Source: Rhynchospora pubera (Eukaryota; Streptophyta; Magnoliopsida; Poales; Cyperaceae). Taken from it: 64,000 nt of DNA. The stretch covers positions 152,887,461 to 152,951,460 of the forward strand of contig CM051460.1 of assembly GCA_028095005.1 (NCBI GenBank), written 5' to 3'. Numbering within the stretch: the stretch's first letter is position 1; every line of letters starts with the position of its first letter. Both the position numbers and the translations under genes were made by a program. Below are positions 38,716 to 49,689 of the stretch, in pieces. The notes beneath the pieces are model-generated. The model was not told the DNA's origin. It was given only the letters and a program-made list of their open reading frames with translations, and did not search any database.

Positions 38716-39966
38716 ATGGCGTCCTCTGGAGAAAGCTCGAGGGCGATTGCTGGTGGTAGATGGGTACCGACAGCAACATCAGAAGTAGAGTGGCTCAAGT
38801 CCGAGGGACCATTAAACTACACGATTTCCATGCTCGCAGATCTTGCATCAAAAGAAGAAGATAAGCTGCAATCTGCCATTCGCTGTGCGAATATACTGTG
38901 TATATATTTCCCTGTATTTGAGGAGGTATTTCTTACACAGATGAGGGAGATGGGGATCAGCTTCAATGAGATACTAATTCCTTCACAACAGTTTGAAATG
39001 TTTCTTCTAGAACCGCAAGTCATCCTGGACCCACTGCAAATTGTCATAATTGTGTGCACGTTCATAATTCTAATGTTCAAAAATGTGTCTGCTGTCAACT
39101 ATGACAAGTTTCTAAATAAAAGGATAGCTGCACTGAGAGGGTGCATAGGCTGTCCGGCTAAGGGGGCCTCTGACACTTTGAAAGTGATGTCGTTTGATGT
39201 GGCGAAAGTTTACAAGGACAGAGTGGGGGAAAATGCTGTAATTCGTAGGGAAGTCATCGTCTATCTGATGGATTTTTCACCATCAACCTCTTGCTTTATG
39301 GATCAGGGTCTACTTTACACGCTTAAGATCATTTCCTGGTCTGATATGACTGTGATCCCCTTAATGGTTGATGGAATGCTTAAACCAGATTCTCCTGTGC
39401 TGAGGCAGCCTGAGGTTGCAGAAGAAGTGAATAATCTAGCTGAAGCTATCAGAGAACTTTTGAAACATAAGCACCCTCAGTTTTTTCGTATCACAGCTCC
39501 AGTGACCAAACAGAATCTTGTAAAGAGAAAACGTTTTCCTATTATTGCTGCAGTGGCCCAAAAAATTCTTGCTGATGTGCATGGCACGTTAAATCAGTTT
39601 GTTTCTACTTCTGGTATGGAGAATACTACTGTCGATAGGCTATATGAGCTGCACAAGCAGTACTTGAGGACCCGGCCGCTAGAGATTAATCAAGCTGCAT
39701 TGGATTTCCTAAAAAAACTTGTAACTAATTTTGAGGAACCCCTGTCTGAAAGCTCCGACCCACCCGATGATGAGTGGCCGCTTAATCAAGCTGAGAGAGA
39801 ATTCCTAACTGAGTTTGAGGAATCTGAGGGACCCTTGCCTTGGAGCACCAACGAACCTAGTGCTTTTCAGATTGCTGTGATACGATTCCTAACTAGATTT
39901 GAGCAATCTGAGGAACCATTGCCTGGAAGCACCGATCGACCCAATGACACTGATCAGGGACTGTGA
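38716..39966 (+). CDS. Uncharacterised protein, 416 aa, with three C-terminal repeats
   Basis: I do not recognise this family. The start is the first ATG of the frame (GGATCATGG), just after a predicted leader-intron acceptor, and the frame is uninterrupted to TGA. Residues 103-121 form one strongly hydrophobic stretch (LQIVIIVCTFIILMF) that could be a membrane segment or a buried helix. The middle is mixed and probably helical. Three repeats of about 28-30 residues (about 324-353, 356-383 and 384-411) share FLTxFEESExPLPxSTxxP and are acidic and proline-rich. Repeats 2 and 3 are also similar as DNA, so the last duplication is recent. Absence of introns in the coding part could mean retroposition, but the leader intron argues against that. 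A lineage-specific gene is plausible. Confidence 0.65.
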   Translation: MASSGESSRAIAGGRWVPTATSEVEWLKSEGPLNYTISMLADLASKEEDKLQSAIRCANILCIYFPVFEEVFLTQMREMGISFNEILIPSQQFEMFLLEPQVILDPLQIVIIVCTFIILMFKNVSAVNYDKFLNKRIAALRGCIGCPAKGASDTLKVMSFDVAKVYKDRVGENAVIRREVIVYLMDFSPSTSCFMDQGLLYTLKIISWSDMTVIPLMVDGMLKPDSPVLRQPEVAEEVNNLAEAIRELLKHKHPQFFRITAPVTKQNLVKRKRFPIIAAVAQKILADVHGTLNQFVSTSGMENTTVDRLYELHKQYLRTRPLEINQAALDFLKKLVTNFEEPLSESSDPPDDEWPLNQAEREFLTEFEESEGPLPWSTNEPSAFQIAVIRFLTRFEQSEEPLPGSTDRPNDTDQGL

Positions 39967-41130
39967 TTGTCCTCTCCAATCTATGGAGCTTATTATATAA
40001 GATAACTAGCAGGAACACCAATATTTTGCTGAAGTGATTTTGGTTTTTTGTTTAATCATGAGTGTTTCTCTTGTTAGAATTTTTTTCTAGCCTATAACTG
40101 TTTGGGACAAAAGACTTAGTTGTTGTTGTTGTTTAATATATCACGGGTGTTTGTATGCTTGATTATTTTTGGAAATGACTGCTTTTGTAATTTGAAGTAG
40201 TTGAAGAACGAAAACTATAATACTTTGTCATACCAGTTGTGAGGTAACTAATTAATTTTGACAAGCATCGAAAAGAAAGTTTGATTAAAAGTTCAATATT
40301 GTTTGTCATAAATTTTAATTAGAAAGAAACAGTTAGAAAAAAATGGATTGAGATGCATGTCGATGCACTGTCATAATTTAGGATATTTGCGATTGTCATT
40401 TATTTCATTAATTTGAAATGCCACAGACAAAATGTAGTATTTATCTTATTTGATTTTTGACATTACGGATAATTTCAATGAGTTTTATAAATTATTGGCA
40501 TTGCTTATATCACTCCATCCACATCGGATGTTACCAAAACTATACCGCAATCAACAAAATATATTTATTATTTAATGGTGGTTAAATGTAGAAGCAATTT
40601 GCTAAACATTGAAAACGGTCAATATGATATTTCTAAAGTTTTAAGGACCAAAACATAAATTGGTAGTCTGATAGTTCTAGGTTATTTCTATAATATATAT
40701 GTTGTATTTATAACCAGAGATTTAATTTATTCTATGAAGTATTTAATAATATAGTCTAAATAAAATTTATTTTTGTTAACACTCATATTAGCACATATAT
40801 AATGTTTGTGAATATATTTTTATTTTTTTACCTATAACTGTATATATACATTTATTCACATCTACGTAGCCTGCCATAAAATATCAGTCCTTTAATTTTG
40901 ATTATCTGTGTCGTCATTACATGACATTTACACTGCATCAGTCCACTGCACCACTATGAAATCCGTACAACTGGAGAGAAGAACCCATATGAGATATGAC
41001 TCATCAAATGTAACTGAAACCTGTACAAATTATGTGATGTAGCTTATTATGTAGTAAATAATCATTACATGGTATTTACACTGAACTAATCCACTACACA
41101 ATTACAGTTGAGAAAAAATCACTTGGGACA
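39967..41130 (+). other. 3'UTR and AT-rich spacer
   Basis: Probable 3'UTR for the first 200 bases, then AT-rich DNA. No gene or repeat with clear ends was found. Confidence 0.5.
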
Positions 41131-41139
41131 TTTCAGAAA

Positions 41140-42110
41140 CCCTAATTTTCCCCTTATATAAATAAACCTTCCAGTACTGTCCCACCAACAAGCCGTAATA
41201 TATTTCATTTTCCTCTTTATTCCATTTTAATCTCAAGCCTCTTCAAGTACTGATATTATTATAGGAAATTTTCAATATTTGGAATTAACTGCTATGCGGT
41301 TCCAGATTAAGAAGTTCTAAGGTAATATTTGCTTATCTCGTTGCCTCTTGTTTCATATTTTTGGTGAAATTGTGGTATTTTACATTTCTATTTTAATATA
41401 ATATTCGCATCCTGTCTAGATAAAATTTTAGTTAAAATAATTTTTTTCTGTCTGAACTAGAAAATATTTAAATTCATGGATATATTTATTTATATTGGGA
41501 GGGTTGTAGTGATTTTTGAGCCCATAGAAATTCGGCAAGGTTTGCTCAAATTTTTAGGAGAACTCAATTTATACTTTTATTATAGAGTTGTGAAGTTATC
41601 TGGCCTTCTGTTGTCTTGTTGTTATAAAAAAAAGGGTAGACCTGTGTGAAAAAAGAAAAGAAAGATTGTTATTACAATCAATCATTTGTGAAAAGAGAGG
41701 TGCATGCAATGGGAAAGAGGAGGGTTTGTTGCAGGAGGGAAACAAGGGAGGGAGATTACGGATGTGCAATTCAGAACTGACAAAGAGGGTGTAACAGGAG
41801 GGATTGGGGTGGCAAGGGGTGCCCGATCTCATGTATCTCCGAAATCGGGATGCAGAAGCTCACCTCATCTCATCTCCCTTTATTTCTTCTTACCTCCAAT
41901 CTGGAGCGAGTAACAGCTCGTGAGCAGATTATATCTTCACCCCTTTCTGTCAGCTTTTTATTTTCATCGTCTGCTGTGGGAGGGAGGGGGGGAGGGTGTT
42001 ACTATTTTGGGTTATCATGTTTGGATTAGAGAATAGAAAGCAATACAAGTTGCAGTTTTGCACTATCTCCAAAAAGAAAACACAGAGAGAATTTGATTGC
42101 TTATATGCTA
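41140..42110 (+). pseudogene. Duplicated promoter, leader exon and leader intron without coding part
   Basis: Blocks match those upstream of the unknown gene in order. TTATATAAATAAACC at about 41155 corresponds to the TATA region. TCTCAAGCCTCTTC and GGAAATTTTCAATAT correspond to the leader, and GAAGTTCTAAG before GTAATATTTGCTTATCTCGTTGCC to the leader-exon end. GTTGCAGTTTTGCACTATCTCC at about 42048 matches the intron sequence near 38565. The offset is about 3.0 kb in the leader. No counterpart of the 416-aa frame follows, so this is a decayed partial tandem duplicate or a leader driving another transcript. Confidence 0.6.
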
Positions 42111-42132
42111 TCGACTATTTATGCTAGTTAAA

Positions 42133-42651
42133 TTGGTTAAGTGTTTGATTTCTCTGTTTCTAGTTTTATCATTCCAATCAACAACATTCTACCAAAAATT
42201 GGTCACGAACGGTTCCGCAATCAGTGTCCCCGAAACATCACTACATACGAGTACATGTGTACAAGGGCGTTGTGTGATTTTGAATTAATAGTTGCCATCC
42301 TTACTTTGTTGATTGGTTAGGTGTTTGATTTCTCTGTTTCTAGTTTATCATTCCAATCAACAACATTCTAGCAAATATTGGTCATGAACAGGTTCCGCAA
42401 TCAGTGTCCCCAAAACATCACTACATACGAGTGCGTTGTGTGATTTTGAATTAATAGTTGCCATCCTTACTTTGCTGATTGGTTAAGTGTTTGATTTCTC
42501 TCTTTCTAGTTTATCATTCCAACATTCTAGCAAAAATTGGCCATGAACGGGTTCCGCAATCAGTGTCCCCGAAACATCACTACACACGAGTACATGCGTA
42601 CGAGTGCGTTGTGTGATTTTGAATTAATAGTTGCCATCCTTACTTTGCTGA
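42133..42651 (+). repeat. Three-copy direct tandem repeat, about 166-180 bp per unit
   Basis: Units start at 42133, 42313 and 42479, each opening TTGGTTAAGTGTTTGATTTC. All contain TTCCGCAATCAGTGTCCCC and GTGTGATTTTGAATTAATAG and end with CCATCCTTACTTTG. They differ by small deletions (the third lacks ATCAACA, the second lacks part of ACGAGTACATG). No coding frame is maintained. Confidence 0.9.
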
Positions 42652-42879
42652 TCACAAACTTACCTTGCAGTCAAAGTTTATTATAGAAATTTTACTGTTT
42701 TGAAGATGCACAATTTTTTGTAAGTATTTTTTATTAGCCATACCGATGACTACTTTTAAATAGCAAGCATACTGCATCCAAACTATATGCTAGCAACGCT
42801 TTTAGATGTATAGATATTTTTTTCTTTTATTTTGGTCTGTGAGGCACCATGGTATCTGACTAACTTTTATTTTGATTTT

Positions 42880-43900
42880 TCTTTTTGTTAGGTTGCAAGC
42901 ACATCTGGGTTAGGGAAACTCTAGTAGTAAAATATTAGAGTTTCTCAACTCTACCTAAATGGTCTCATATTTCCAAATTGCGGTTCCACATCCCCTGCTC
43001 GAGCTGCAGAACAGGTTATCATTATTTCCACTTAATTTTACCTGACAGTGTCATGATAGGGTTCGTCTGGGCTAGAATATGGAACTTCATCATCCCTGAA
43101 GTATTAACCATGAGTTTTCTTTCACTGTTTTCAGGGTTCATGGGGGCATGATCTCAAACTTGGCCTTCGTCTTCAGAAACATATTCTCCAAAAAGAGCAC
43201 AAGGGAGAAATCAGCGTGTGGCATGAAGTATTGCGCATGCCTCTCCATTTTGAAGGGACCCGAACCCTCGGGTGATGGCAGGATGGCAGAAGGCTGTAGC
43301 AGACATTGGGCCAAACATCTTGTGGTAAGTATTTTCTTGTACATATTAATTGAGTTTAATCTTGTTGGAAGATTCATTTCCATTTTTTTTGTTTCTTTTA
43401 TTTTTATTTCCATTTTTTTTTAGTTCATTGGTAACTTGCATTGTGTAATTGTGTTGGGTTGTTTTGGATTGGCTCCTTGAGTTCTGATAGGATTAATTTG
43501 GGCCTTTTTCTGTGCTGGTTGTTTCTTGCATCAACTGTAAAGCTTAACGCAAAACCACTAAAGGACCTTTGACATCAAATTGCTAGAGCGTGAGAGGTGA
43601 TGGACCTCAACTGTTACATAATGTCATTAAGTTTGATTTGCCCTTTTCAGCAATTATAATCATGTCTAAGTCTAATATATGCAAATAAATTTTGTGCTAG
43701 CTAGTATCTTGTACTTGGTGGCAGCACAGAGCGTCTTTTACCACCTCTACAACCAAGTTTCATACATGATACATGGCCCTCGATGAGATATCACCACTGA
43801 CATCCAGCGTTGGCAACATGATGAAGCATGCATGCGTCTCGGTGTCTTCAAAGCATAGATGGACTAAAGATGGAGCTGAAGATTAGTTAGTTTAATTTGT
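42880..43900 (+). pseudogene. Exon-like fragments, possible gene relic
   Basis: Segments with splice-like borders include about 42960-43014 (ending GAACAG before GTTATC) and 43136-43324 (after TTTTCAG, before GTAAGT). A third at about 43723-43852 reads as protein-like sequence broken by one stop (FYHLYNQVSYMIHGPR, stop, then TTDIQRWQHDE). No single frame connects them and the product is not recognised. A non-coding transcript from the duplicated leader upstream is an alternative. Confidence 0.3.
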
Positions 43901-44487
43901 TGATTTATAAGGGTGTAAAATAAGTTGATTTGTTTTGCAACTTCAGTTAAGGAAGAATAATTAGTTTAATTTGCTAAGATGACTTGTTTGTAATTTCAGT
44001 ATTGATTGTTCATTTTGAAAGTTGGTTGTATAATCTTTGAGCAGATATTTCATTTTCTTTTTTCGATTTAAGATGCACATTAACATGATTAATTCAATGA
44101 TGAGTGAATAATCGCATTTTAATTAGTGGATACATAGACGAGCGAATCGCGAGATATTCTTCTTTATTTATTTATACGTTTATCCTACTAAAAGCACCAA
44201 TTTATAGCTCAAATCAATTAGATCAAGAATGTAAACAATAACATATTATATACATTATTATTCATTGATCGTTTAAATCATTACTAAATGTTATTGACGG
44301 ATATAAGTTTATTGACACTTCACTTCAAACAAAAGATATTTATCAAATATGCTCAGTATGCTTTTTATATTTGAGACGAAAAATATACTTTGTTTAATAA
44401 TTTTTTTTACCAAGGCATATCAATTGTCGTTTCATTTTATTTTAACGTCATTATGATTCCTTATTGGTCATTCGTTAAGGAAAAAAT

Positions 44488-44816
44488 CAAGCTTCTAAAA
44501 ATTTCGGCGAAATAACAGAAATAGCGGTATTCAATGTCAAACCGCATTAACGTTACAGTCTTAATTGAGAAAATGACGTAACACGCTATTTCAGTTATTT
44601 CGGCGATATAAAGCGTTATTTTAGTTATTTTTCGGCGAAATAACAAGCTGTTATTGCTACTATTGTTAAATTGACGGCGAAATAACTGTCATACCAGCGG
44701 CTTGCATTTGGAAAAAAACACTACACCGTCATATCGTCGTTATAACATCGAAATAACACCGAAATAACATGGGGATCTGGACCGTCATACCGAAAAAACC
44801 GAAATTTAAAAGCTTG
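44488..44816. mobile_element. Non-autonomous inverted-repeat element rich in CGAAATAAC
   Basis: The ends CAAGCTTCTAAAAATTTCGG and CCGAAATTTAAAAGCTTG are inverted repeats of about 19 bases with one or two differences. GGAAAAAAT before and GGAAAAATA after may be a worn 8-9 bp target duplication, pointing to hAT or Mutator. The interior repeats GGCGAAATAAC and its complement many times. Confidence 0.6.
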
Positions 44817-45599
44817 GAAAAATAAAAATAATTATTTTTAAATAAAATTTTCTCCACACATGAGATGGGCGTGGTTACTAGTGACTTCTAATAAATTTAA
44901 AACAATTAAATTGTTAGGGGTCGTGGTAGTTAGATGAGGTGTCCAAATTAAAAGCAAACTTTTCAGTGTCTCATTTGCATGTCACAAGTACCATTTTTTT
45001 TTTGCCTACGGGCGTTTCCTCAAAAAAAACAAAAACACAAAACAAATAACATTCTTTATTTTTAAAATTTTATTTTAAAATTTAAATTTAGTCACCCGAT
45101 TCCGAACTTTTAATTTTTATTCATTTTAACAATAGATGCGTTGTCATAAAATTTTATAATTTTTGGAGTTCATTTGATGCTTGATGAAGAGATCGAAACA
45201 TAAATACATTAGATGTAATCTATCATAGTTAATTAGATTCATTCATTTTCGATCTCTTGATCAAATTTTAAATATACTCTTAAAATTTTAGAATTTTATC
45301 TGTCACATATATGTCATTAATATGAACAAGATCAACGATCCGAATCAGCTAAATTTTACATTTAAAATAAAAAATAAAGTGTGATATTTATATCACCTCA
45401 AAAAAATGGAGCACCTAAATTTTGCTACCGATTTAAACAAAATGCTGGATGTGTTAGTAACTTTTAAATTATTTACAATTTTGACGAAAGATTTAATAAA
45501 TCATTTTTTTCAAGTCCAATGTTATCTAACCTGTCCTCGAGACCTCGACTTAGCAAGTAGCAAGGATGCATCAAAATCAATCAAAACATATATTATTCG

Positions 45600-47200
45600 G
45601 CAGAAATAGATCCGCCTCCGAAAGTCCTGTTCGCGAACAGTAGTTGAAACAGTATTTCAATCTGAGTCGTTCGTTTCATTGTCTTCAATCCTCACCGTGC
45701 GATTCATTCTCTCTGATCTCCTTCTTCGAGAGGGTTCTCATCCCATGTGACTGGCGTACGGAGGCGCTATTTCAGATTTTTCTCTCCTTTCCTGTCTCTT
45801 CCTATCTTCGTTTTTTCTCGCACCAGTACCATTGGGGAAAGAGAAGAAACCCTAGCAATGGCTGAGAGTGGGTATTGACCTCTCACGCACAGCAGATCAC
45901 GTCAGTATCTGGATTCTTCTCCTCTGCGCTCTCTTTTCTCTTTTTCTATCTTCTTCTATTTCCTACCTCTTCTCTGTGTCTCGCTCCTCCGGCTTGGTTT
46001 CTCTAATCACAGGCAGTACGGAGAATCCCTGATCTCATACTGATCTTAGGTTGTATTGCATCTCTTTTCCCCTTCCTTATGCTGATAATTTCTTTTTCCC
46101 CTCACTGATCTTTTCTTACTTTTTAATTTTTGTTTCAAATTTTATCATTAACAGCTAATTTTGGTATTATTGGTGGTCTCAGCGGCTCAGTCCTAAACCC
46201 TATCCCCGATTGGTCTCAAGTCTTCTCATGTTCATCACTCACGTTCAGCACTGTCGTTTTATGGTAATGGTCTATTCACGATCTTTTCCTTCTGTCGCTC
46301 TCTGATCCGAGATCTGTTGCGTTCTTCTTTAATTTGCTCTTTCCTCTCTTTTTCACCCATACTGTTGGTTTTCGATTCATGTAGTTTTGCCTCCTCTTTT
46401 GTCATATCTTTCTGTTGGTTTTCTAATTTTACTGCGTGTTGGGCTGATTTCGACTTTTTTGTTTCATTTACAGGTCTCGCTATTTTAGATTGGGGATTGT
46501 AGCTATAGTCTCCTCCATGTTTAGTTTGCTCAGGTGATGCTTCCTCTAATCGACTGTACTATTCTTTCAATTTTGAAATTTTTTTGGAGGCATCAGTCTA
46601 ACCTCCATTATGTGTTCATTGCTTTTATCAAGACAACTTTTTGTTACTATCCTTAGAGTTCTTACAAATTTAGATTGTTTTTCTATAATTGTTTTGATTT
46701 CGGTTTCTATGCTTCTGATCGGCAGATTTATCAAGGAACGTGTGTTCGGTTTGTCTGCAACAAATGTCATGATGTATTGTTATTGACTGCATTTAGCTTT
46801 GTATAGCTAAATAAATTACAAATCCATGTGCTCGGCTACTATATTGGATTAGTGAAATGAAATTCTAAAAAATTAAAATTTAAGCATGGCAAATACTTAT
46901 GCAATTATATTTGTGGTTTTATGGACCACAAATCTGTGCTTGGTGAATTTCATGTCGGCTTTTGGTAGTGTATATCTGTTCTTTTTCTACTTGCCTCTTC
47001 ATGTTGTCTCCTCCTGGTGTTGTGGCCTTACTGGTCTCTTTTTGTATTGCAGGATCTTGGCCCTTCCACGGCGATGTCTCGCAGATTAGTGATGTGGCTT
47101 GATTTTGATAGTAAGGCGCTGAGAATGGCGAGAAAGATGCTTAGAGATGGGGACACAGAAGTGTATGACTATTTTATTTAAAAAAAAGGCAACTGAGTTG
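45600..47200 (+). pseudogene. Captured gene 5' region with leader-like exons
   Basis: A pyrimidine-rich leader (45640-45850) ends in GAAACCCTAGCAATGGCTGAGAG, a typical plant start context, but this frame stops after six codons. Further on, GCAG at 47049-47052 precedes an exon-like segment with a 35-codon frame starting at 47073 (MSRRLVMWLDFDSKALRM). I recognise no family. The segment lies within the proposed Helitron, so it is best read as captured promoter and first exons of a host gene, possibly still transcribed. Confidence 0.35.
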
Positions 47201-47475
47201 TGCCTATATAAAAATTTTATTAAACAATTCCGCCCTTCTTTAGGAGTGATAGAAAGCGTCTTTACTGTCCTGCATATTTTTTGTTAATTGCAAATGATAC
47301 TTATCTAATTTTCGTCTTCTTTCCTTCTTTTTGTGTCCCATACATCAATCTTAGAGTTACTATCCCATACAATTTTTCTGGGTGCTCATCATAGTTTGGT
47401 CTCTCCAGTTTGATATGCCATTTTACTGGTAGATTGATATATACATTTTACTGGTATATTGTCTCCCTTGCCCAG

Positions 47476-48311
47476 GAAGTTTTGGTCTAACTCAGCCTAA
47501 GCTTAATTATGTTGGGCAACTAATTTTCGACCATGCTCCAACTTTATGCGAAGAATTTCAGGTTGATTATCTATTCATTGTTTATAAGAGCAGCTTGGTA
47601 AGTATTTGTTGTCCTCATAGTGTTATTATTTAAAAGCAAAGTCAAATTCTGGTATATTTGTAGTAGTATAAATTGCAAAGAATGTGCTAACAGGATATGT
47701 TTAGATATCTTTGAGATAAAAGTGTATCGTCATGTTTATTATTTCACCTTGACCCTTTTGTCAGTGGTACTGTACTTACATCCTAATTTCAGGTTGATTA
47801 TCTATTCATTGTCTTATTTCAATTGGAGATATATTCTTAATATTGTTAATAAGTTAATCTAAAAAAGAGAATTCAATTTTCTATTTATTTTTTTTAATAT
47901 AGCCTTCATTATATGATACTATCAAGGAATAAGCATCTGATTTCTATGGTAAAATGAAGAAGGATTACATGGGATAATAGTTGGACTCAAAAGATGGATC
48001 ATTTCTCTTGCATTAATTGAAAAGGTGCCTAATCGGACGATTCGTACAAAGAAATAACCGATGTTCATCTTATCAGTATTTATTTTCTCATTGCTATAAG
48101 ATTGAGAATATATATATTTTTATTTGTTTGCTGCAAATACAATGAAATTTTGAACTTTCAGTTCCATGAAATAATATATGCATCATTTCAATAAAACCAT
48201 TGCTAATTAAATTAGTGTGGTATGTACTGATTAAATTCGTATGTATAGGATTATGTGCAGATCAAACTGGAAATTCAGCTATTTTCATTTGAAGAATTGA
48301 AATCCTTGGAG
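47476..48311 (+). pseudogene. Two in-phase captured exons of an unidentified gene
   Basis: Exon A (47476-47597) follows TTGCCCAG and precedes GTAAGT, and reads SFGLTQPKLNYVGQLIFDHA and on to a final YKSSL, 40 codons without a stop. Exon B (48261-48311) follows TTATGTGCAG and precedes GTAAGG, and reads IKLEIQLFSFEELKSLE. Exon A ends and exon B begins in phase 0, so they would splice to one frame. A 25-bp piece of exon A (TTCAGGTTGATTATCTATTC and onward) recurs at about 47789 as a partial duplicate. The source gene is not recognised. Confidence 0.45.
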
Positions 48312-49156
48312 GTAAGGAAGTTTTCTCTTACTAAAACTATCAGACCTCAGACCATGGAGAGTCATGGCACAACCTATAGTGTGTACATATACTACTTTAA
48401 TTCATTTTGATAGTTGGAAAGAAGAAAACAAGTCACATTTACTTTATTTGAACAACATCCGGTTAATGTTGTCAATTCAACAAATATTAACATTATTTTA
48501 TGTTTATCCATAATGCATGGTAAGATTGAACTCATAAATTTGTAGAGCAAGCCATTTGGATATCATTGGTGCACCACTGTTACAGAATAGTTTGGATAAG
48601 AAATTTTCATTTTTGAGAAACTTTACTGTTTGTCAATCTCAAGTCATAACTTTTAAAATTGGTCCAGTTTATTTCTTCGTTATTTCTATATTCTAAGTTT
48701 CTAAATCCATTTTCTGACATTTGTTAAGTTCATTTATGTTTATTATTAGATATGTACATCATTGTACAGTTGTACTATTTTTGTTTTTATTTAAGATTCA
48801 GTTTAATAAATTTGATTAATTTATGAGGTTTATTGGCATGGTCTCGCTACAGTTGCTCAAGAAATGTTAGAGGTGTATTGAGTCGAATATTGTTTATATA
48901 TTTTTTGTTGTATTTTCTTATTTGTTGTTATGGATTTTCCAATATGCATCTATTGTTTGCCTGATCAAATTTAGGATTAACTGATGAAATTTAGGTCTTA
49001 GCTGGAATTCAATGCAGCACATTATTAACCGTTTTGCATATAAACATCCAGTGAAATCATTCAATTAAAAATTAGCCTTATATATCAAACATTTCACATA
49101 TGTACTATATATATTTTCTTCATTTCTTGCTAATTAAGGTTTCACACTTACAAGTG

Positions 49157-49199
<43 letters not shown>
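49157..49199. repeat. (TA)n microsatellite
   Basis: An uninterrupted TA run of about 20 units just upstream of the proposed Helitron 3' end. Probably length-variable. Confidence 0.9.
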
Positions 49200-49203
<4 letters not shown>

Positions 49204-49549
49204 TTTCTAGATCTTAGCTGGAGTTCACTGGAAAAATAAAGATAAATTGCAAGCAAAAGCATCAATATAACAATTATAATATATCAACAAGTTTTTTTTT
49301 TAATATTCTTAGTGTATAATTCTTACATATCATAAATATATTACGTTGCCAATCTATCAACGATCGATAAAAATAAAAAAAAATAGATCGCGCAACGCGC
49401 GAGCATCCACTAGTTATAAAAAAAAAAAAAAAAAAGAAGGATTCATACTCTTAAAATTTAAGAATATTCTCCTAATGGTTCGGTTGGTGAAAAAGGGATA
49501 ATTGGGGATTTATTTAGGCCCGCATAAGGAAGGAACAAAAAAAAAATTA

Positions 49550-49689
49550 CCTTATTACCAACTAACTATATATAGGTTCTTTCCGCTCCAGCGCCTCCTC
49601 TTTTCTGAGGCTAGGGTTTTCACTTTTCAGCACCTCACCTCATCATCTAGGGTTTTTCCATTCCAATTCTCTCTCTCATTTTCTCTCCA
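49550..49689 (+). promoter_or_regulatory. Core promoter and leader of the EF1B gene
   Basis: ACTATATATAGG at about 49563-49574 is a good TATA box about 115-125 bases before the ATG. Two telo-box motifs follow (CTAGGGTTTT at 49611 and TAGGGTTTTT at 49648). TATA plus telo-boxes is a common arrangement in plant translation-machinery genes. The promoter starts within 150 bases of the proposed Helitron end. Confidence 0.65.

Larger units (their letters stand above)
44183..49413 (+). mobile_element. Probable Helitron carrying captured gene fragments
   Basis: The right end shows the Helitron signature: a short GC palindrome (CGCGCAACGCGCG at 49389-49401) about ten bases before CTAG at 49410-49413. 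The left end TCCTACTAAAAGCACCAATT at 44183 starts with TC and resembles plant Helitron 5' ends. A related TCCTACTAATAAAAGCAC lies at 53075. The host bases are A (44182) and T (49414), the AT insertion dinucleotide expected. There are no terminal inverted repeats and no target duplication. The 5.2-kb interior lacks Rep/helicase sequence, so it is non-autonomous. It holds exon-like pieces with intact splice sites and one nested MITE. The pairing of the two ends is inferred. Confidence 0.5.

Noticed and set aside
42880..43900. Intact gene downstream of the orphan leader
   Set aside because: The protein-like pieces lie in different frames with stops between or within them, so only a relic or a non-coding transcript is supported.
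46886..47089. Single-exon 67-residue hydrophobic protein
   Set aside because: The frame spans a T-rich intron-like stretch and a splice acceptor (TTGCAG at 47047-47052). The hydrophobicity reflects T-rich codons.
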